From NCBI GenBank assembly GCA_041557595.1, contig JBFFGE010000089.1:1-17961 (forward strand): a stretch of DNA of 17,961 nt. Direction: 5' to 3'. Under the pieces are notes generated by a model. It did not search any database. It worked only from the letters and a program-made list of their open reading frames with translations, and was not told the origin of the DNA. The stretch is from JAOTYV01 sp041557595 (GTDB lineage: Bacteria > Pseudomonadota > Alphaproteobacteria > UBA8366). The first letter of the stretch is position 1, and every line of letters begins with the position of its first letter. Shown piece after piece: positions 15,047 to 17,961 of this stretch. The position numbers and the translations under genes are program-made.

Positions 15047-15154
15047 CGCGGCGGGATTTTCGTATCCGTCGCGACCGAGTGCCGGTTTTCGGGCTCAATC
15101 GGGCGGTTCGCCGCCTGCATGGCCACTCGCTCATTGTGGAGGAGGTGCTGCATC
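15047..15154 (+). promoter_or_regulatory. Putative ROSE-like RNA thermometer in the hsp20 leader
   Basis: The leader is about 108 nt. It contains a GGCGG-UUCG-CCGCC hairpin (15102-15115) and a possible weaker one around 15082-15092. The last hairpin covers the ribosome site: CUC-G-CUC (15126-15132) pairs with GAGGAG (15139-15144), leaving a G opposite the Shine-Dalgarno stretch. Weaker pairs extend outwards to 15117-15119 with 15149-15151. The UCGCU at 15127-15131 matches the U(U/C)GCU motif of ROSE thermometers, which control alphaproteobacterial and gammaproteobacterial small heat-shock genes by melting at high temperature. Pairing was worked out by hand. Confidence 0.6.
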
Positions 15155-15619
15155 ATGGCGCGCATGACCTTGTTCGACAGTCCGCTTTTGCTGGGATTCG
15201 AGCATTTCGAACGGACGCTGAACCACGTTTCCAAGAAATCGGCGGAAGGATATCCGCCCTACAATATCGAACAACTCGATAGCAACCGGCTGCGCATTAC
15301 GCTCGCCGTGGCGGGCTTTTCCGAGGACGATTTGTCGATCGAAATCGTCGACAACCAGTTGATAATCCAAGGGAGTCGTCCGGACGATGCGGCCGAGCGG
15401 GTTTTCCTGCATCGCGGTATCGCGGCGCGCCAGTTCCAGCGGGCCTTCGTGCTCGCCGATGGGCTCGAGGTGAGCGGCGCCGAACTGGATAACGGGTTGT
15501 TGCATATAGAGTTATTGCGGCCCGAACCGGAGAGCCGCGTGCGACGCGTCGAAATCAAGTCCAGGCAGGACGGCGACGTTAAGAAATCCGCAAGGAAGCT
15601 GGTCGTAGACTCTGGTTAG
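15155..15619 (+). CDS. Small heat-shock protein, Hsp20/IbpA family
   Basis: A 154-residue ATP-independent holdase chaperone that keeps unfolding proteins soluble. The alpha-crystallin domain spans roughly residues 34-133, with YPPYNIE (33-39), LRITLAVAGFSEDDLSIEI (46-64), FLHRGIAARQFQRAFVLADG (84-103) and the closing motif AELDNGLLHIEL (109-120); a VEI motif follows at 132-134. These are typical of bacterial class A (IbpA-like) proteins. The ATG at 15155 is 8 bases from a GGAGGAGG site. The frame is open from 15119, but that start lies inside the folded leader and has no ribosome site. Expression is probably heat-induced through both the sigma32-type promoter and the leader hairpin. A DUF1150 gene follows 23 bp downstream. 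Confidence 0.95.
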   Translation: MARMTLFDSPLLLGFEHFERTLNHVSKKSAEGYPPYNIEQLDSNRLRITLAVAGFSEDDLSIEIVDNQLIIQGSRPDDAAERVFLHRGIAARQFQRAFVLADGLEVSGAELDNGLLHIELLRPEPESRVRRVEIKSRQDGDVKKSARKLVVDSG

Positions 15620-15642
15620 AGTGGTCGCACAAGGAGACGAAA

Positions 15643-15858
15643 ATGGTTAACAACGAACGGCTTCGCGACATCTCGGAACAAGATCTGGCGCAACTCGGTG
15701 CGGATGATCTGGCCTATGTCCGGCCGATCGTTCTGGAGAAGGAAACTCTTTTCGCGGTCACCTCCGCGGACGGCCGGCAGATCGCTATTGCCGAAGACTT
15801 CGAAACCGCCGTTCTTGCCGCCCACGAAAACAGTTTTTACACCGTCAGCGTCCACTGA
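15643..15858 (+). CDS. DUF1150 family protein
   Basis: A 71-residue protein with LAQLGADDLAYVRPI, an ADGRQIAIAEDFETAVLAA segment and a C-terminal YTVSVH, which together match the small alphaproteobacterial DUF1150 family. Its function is unknown. The ATG has an AAGGAGA ribosome site and lies 23 bp after the hsp20 stop, so it is probably on the heat-shock transcript. I associate this pairing with many alphaproteobacteria and infer a stress-related role. The stop is only 6 bp from the stop of the converging ptsN gene, leaving no room for a separate terminator. Confidence 0.85.
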   Translation: MVNNERLRDISEQDLAQLGADDLAYVRPIVLEKETLFAVTSADGRQIAIAEDFETAVLAAHENSFYTVSVH

Positions 15859-15864
15859 GCCGGA

Positions 15865-16329
15865 TCATGCGGCGTGGCTCGCCGCGGTTTCCGTGAGGAG
15901 CGCGTAAAGCGCTTCCGCCTTATCGGACCCGCGCAACTTCTCGCAGATCTCCGTGTCCCGCAACAGCCGGGAAACCCGCGCCAGGGCTTTTAGATGATCG
16001 GCGCCGGCGTTCTCGGGCGCCAGCAGCATGAAAATCAGGTCGACCGGGCGCTCGTCGATCGCCTCGAAATCGATGCCCGTTTCCAGCCGCGCAAAGACGC
16101 CGTGCAGACGATCGATTCCCGAGAGTTTGCCGTGCGGAATGGCGATGCCGTTACCGACGCCGGTGGTGCCGAGCCGCTCCCGTTCGAGCAGCACGTCGAA
16201 GACAACCCGTTCGTGCAGGCCGGTAACCTCGGCCGCTTGTTTGGCGAGTTCCTGCAACGCCTGTTTCTTCGATGTGGCGTGAAGGTTCGGAACGATACCG
16301 TCCGGCGTAAGTAGGTCGACGATTTCCAT
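15865..16329 (-). CDS. ptsN: PTS IIA-like nitrogen regulatory protein PtsN (EIIA-Ntr)
   Basis: A 154-residue EIIA(Ntr) protein, the terminal phospho-acceptor of the regulatory PtsP-PtsO-PtsN chain that senses nitrogen and affects potassium and carbon metabolism. The phosphorylated histidine is His66 in GVGNGIAIPHGK (57-68), and LIFMLLAPENAGADHLKALARVSRLLRD is the standard second half. Length is normal. The ATG at 16329 is preceded by only a weak GAAAGA ribosome site. It follows hpf by 36 bp on the same strand, in the conserved order rpoN - hpf - ptsN. Confidence 0.95.
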   Translation of the reverse strand: MEIVDLLTPDGIVPNLHATSKKQALQELAKQAAEVTGLHERVVFDVLLERERLGTTGVGNGIAIPHGKLSGIDRLHGVFARLETGIDFEAIDERPVDLIFMLLAPENAGADHLKALARVSRLLRDTEICEKLRGSDKAEALYALLTETAASHAA

Positions 16330-16365
16330 CTATTCGGTCTTTCGCTTGCAGGCTGATTCCGGTGT

Positions 16366-16950
16366 TCAGCCGTCGTTGCTCTTCGGATCGATCCAGCCGA
16401 TATTACCGTCATTCCGCACATAAACCATGTTCAACCCGCCATGTGTCCGGCTGCGAAACATCAGGGCAGTCTGATTGGCGAGGTCCATTCGCATCACCGC
16501 TTCGCCGACCGTCAGGGTTTCGATTTCCGATTCCATTTCGGCGATGATAATCGGCTGATCCGGCTCGGGATGGTCCTGCGCCTCCGGTTCGATTTCGGCT
16601 TCGGCAGCCAGCACATACTGTGCGGCCGCGAGGCGACCCTCGTCGCTGCGCCCACGATGGTGATCGCGGAGGCGCCGTTTATATCGGCGCAAGCGTTTCC
16701 CGACATGCTCGGCCGCTTCGTTGAACGAGCCGTAGGGGTCGCCGGTGATCGCGTGTCCCTGGACCAGGATGCTTTTGCCGACATGGACGGCAATGTCGAC
16801 GCGGAAAGAAGAGCCCTCCTTGGAAAGGGTGACACTTGCGTCTGTCGGATTTTCAAAATATTTCCCGACAATAGCCGGAATTTCCTGCTCGATGTGTTCA
16901 CGCAACGAAGCGCCTACATCAAGCTGTTTGCCGTTGATTGCTAGCTGCAT
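16366..16950 (-). CDS. hpf: Ribosome hibernation promoting factor, long form
   Basis: A 194-residue protein that binds the small ribosomal subunit and pairs ribosomes into inactive 100S dimers in stationary phase or stress. The N-terminal beta-alpha domain (1 to about 105) starts MQLAINGKQLDVGASLREHI and ends in a basic stretch with KRLRRYKRRLRDHH. A Glu/Pro-rich linker follows, then the C-terminal dimerisation domain (about 135-194, ETLTVGEAVMRMDLANQTAL and GGLNMVYVRNDGNIGWIDP), which identifies the long form. The start is the ATG at 16950 with an AGGGG site. The frame is open 54 codons further up, but that extension is leader sequence without homology. A promoter-like pair at 17021-17049 lies upstream, so it may be transcribed separately from rpoN. 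Confidence 0.95.
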   Translation of the reverse strand: MQLAINGKQLDVGASLREHIEQEIPAIVGKYFENPTDASVTLSKEGSSFRVDIAVHVGKSILVQGHAITGDPYGSFNEAAEHVGKRLRRYKRRLRDHHRGRSDEGRLAAAQYVLAAEAEIEPEAQDHPEPDQPIIIAEMESEIETLTVGEAVMRMDLANQTALMFRSRTHGGLNMVYVRNDGNIGWIDPKSNDG

Positions 16951-17020
16951 AATCCCCTGTCTCGGGTCGTTGGGCGCCTCGCATTGGGCGCAATCGCATG
17001 TCCCGATTTCGAGGGGCCGG

Positions 17021-17049
17021 ACGATAAGCAGGCGACCCTGCGAAGTCAA
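17021..17049 (-). promoter_or_regulatory. Candidate sigma70 promoter for hpf-ptsN
   Basis: On the minus strand, TTGACT (17049-17044) and TATCGT (17026-17021) are separated by 17 bases, a good housekeeping-type arrangement. It lies in the 158-bp gap between the rpoN stop and the hpf start and would give a leader of about 65 nt. The -10 is a moderate match only. Confidence 0.45.
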
Positions 17050-17108
17050 CAGTCTGAAGCGCACGACGGCGCCCTCGGAGCGCTGCTTTATCGGGACGTT
17101 CCGACCCG

Positions 17109-17961
17109 TCAAATAGCCTGATTCTTTATTCTCCGTCGCTGCACGGAAGACGGTATTTTCATGGCTTCGCGATATTTGGCCACGGTCCGGCGCGCGATAT
17201 CGATTCCGTCTTGCTTCAGGATGTCGACGATGCGGTCATCGGAGAGCACTGCCGACGGCGCCTCGCCGTCGATCAGCGATTTGATCCGGAAGCGCACCGC
17301 CTCCGCGGAATGGGTCGTGCCGCCGGCGATATCGCCGATCGCGGCCGAGAAGAAGTATTTCAACTCGAACAATCCGCGCGGCGTGTGAATGTACTTGTTG
17401 GACGTCACGCGGCTGACCGTGCTCTCGTGCATTTCGATCTCTTCGGCGATATCGCGCAGCACCAACGGCTTCATATGCTCGATGCCCTTGCGGAAGAACG
17501 CGTCTTGCTGACGGACGATTTCGCTGGCGACTTTCAGGATGGTGGTGGCGCGCTGATGCAGCGCCTTGACGAGCCAATTCGCGGAATGAAAACAATCGTT
17601 GATGTATTCGCGTTCCTGCTTGTTTCGAACATTCCGACGGATGCGCGCGTAGTAGTCGCTGTTGACCAGAACGCGGGGCAAGGTCTCCGAATTCAATTCC
17701 ACCGACCAGCCGCCATCCGGGTGCGCGCGCATCAAGATATCCGGCGTTACCGTCTGCACTACTTCGTGATCGAAGGCCTGTGCCGGTTTCGGATTCAGGG
17801 CGCGTATTTCCGCCACCATGTCGGCGAGATCTTCCGCATCGACGCCGCAGATCTTGAGCAGCGCCGGCTGGTCGTGTTTGGCGAGCAATTCAAGATTGTC
17901 CAGCAACGCCTGCATCGCCGGATCGAGGCGATCGAGATCGCGCAATTGCAGCGCCAGACAC
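17109..17961 (-). CDS. rpoN: RNA polymerase sigma-54 factor, C-terminal part (cut by window edge)
   Basis: The last 283 codons of sigma-54, which directs transcription of nitrogen, motility and other genes and needs an ATP-driven activator. The visible part begins inside the core-binding region (CLALQLRDLDRLDPAM). It continues through the DNA-binding segment with LRDIAEEIEMHESTVSRVTS and FELKYFFSAAI, and ends with the RpoN box ARRTVAKYRE (17166-17195) that reads the -24 promoter element. The start codon lies beyond position 17961; the internal TTG at 17945 is a codon of the protein, not its start. Downstream hpf and ptsN keep the usual order. No damage is seen in the portion present. Confidence 0.97.
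   Translation of the reverse strand, partial: CLALQLRDLDRLDPAMQALLDNLELLAKHDQPALLKICGVDAEDLADMVAEIRALNPKPAQAFDHEVVQTVTPDILMRAHPDGGWSVELNSETLPRVLVNSDYYARIRRNVRNKQEREYINDCFHSANWLVKALHQRATTILKVASEIVRQQDAFFRKGIEHMKPLVLRDIAEEIEMHESTVSRVTSNKYIHTPRGLFELKYFFSAAIGDIAGGTTHSAEAVRFRIKSLIDGEAPSAVLSDDRIVDILKQDGIDIARRTVAKYREAMKIPSSVQRRRIKNQAI

Noticed and set aside
16950..17112. Extended start of hpf at 17112
   Set aside because: The extra 54 residues lack homology and overlap a promoter-like pair. MQLAING at 16950 is the usual N-terminus.

Overview
The window is high-GC, densely coded DNA that looks alphaproteobacterial, most likely from a Rhodospirillales-like lineage. The right edge carries the rpoN - hpf - ptsN block in the order usual for that class. 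An IbpA-type small heat-shock gene sits beside a DUF1150 gene, a pairing I associate with the same class. Translation starts have good Shine-Dalgarno sequences and include several GTG starts. No tRNA, rRNA, insertion sequence, integrase or CRISPR array was seen. The genus cannot be fixed from the sequence alone.

Region 1 (1-7773) is a coenzyme F420 locus. The 3' end of one luciferase-like oxidoreductase and a complete tandem paralogue (300-1316, + strand) converge on a six-gene minus-strand operon. Reading from 7773 down to 1347, the operon is: alpha/beta hydrolase, npdG (F420:NADPH oxidoreductase), cofE, cofD, cofC and fused cofG-cofH (fbiC). Three junctions overlap by 4 bp (ATGA or GTGA). 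FbiC makes the deazaflavin FO. CofC and CofD add the phospho-organic-acid side group, CofE adds glutamates, and NpdG exchanges hydride with NADP(H). The luciferase-like enzymes are natural candidates for F420H2 users. No dehydro-F420 reductase domain is present, so the side-group chemistry (lactyl, phosphoenolpyruvate or 3-phosphoglycerate route) is open.

Region 2 (7774-10136, + strand) holds a cysteine-rich lipoprotein with a hydrolase-like His/Glu pattern, then an M20 (carboxypeptidase G2-like) metallopeptidase 33 bp downstream. A dispersed palindromic repeat lies between this pair and the next, converging operon.

Region 3 (10289-12706, - strand) is an AtuA/DUF1446 - DUF4387 - haloacid-dehalogenase-like operon, probably catabolic. 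It is followed by a 700-bp gene-poor stretch with a possible tiny exported protein, twin TTTTTCCCT motifs and two inverted repeats. An MmgE/PrpD-family gene comes next (13409-14830, + strand). Immediately after it is what looks like the decapitated 5' end of a lost gene (14858-14962), ending in an AT-rich junction.

Region 4 (about 15014-17961) is core genome: an hsp20 gene with a sigma32-like promoter and a leader that folds like a ROSE RNA thermometer, then DUF1150. Tail to tail with these are ptsN, long-form hpf and the C-terminal part of rpoN, which runs off the right edge.

The most noteworthy items are the complete alphaproteobacterial F420 operon with an unassigned hydrolase at its head and no reductase, and the RpoH promoter plus predicted thermometer in front of hsp20.
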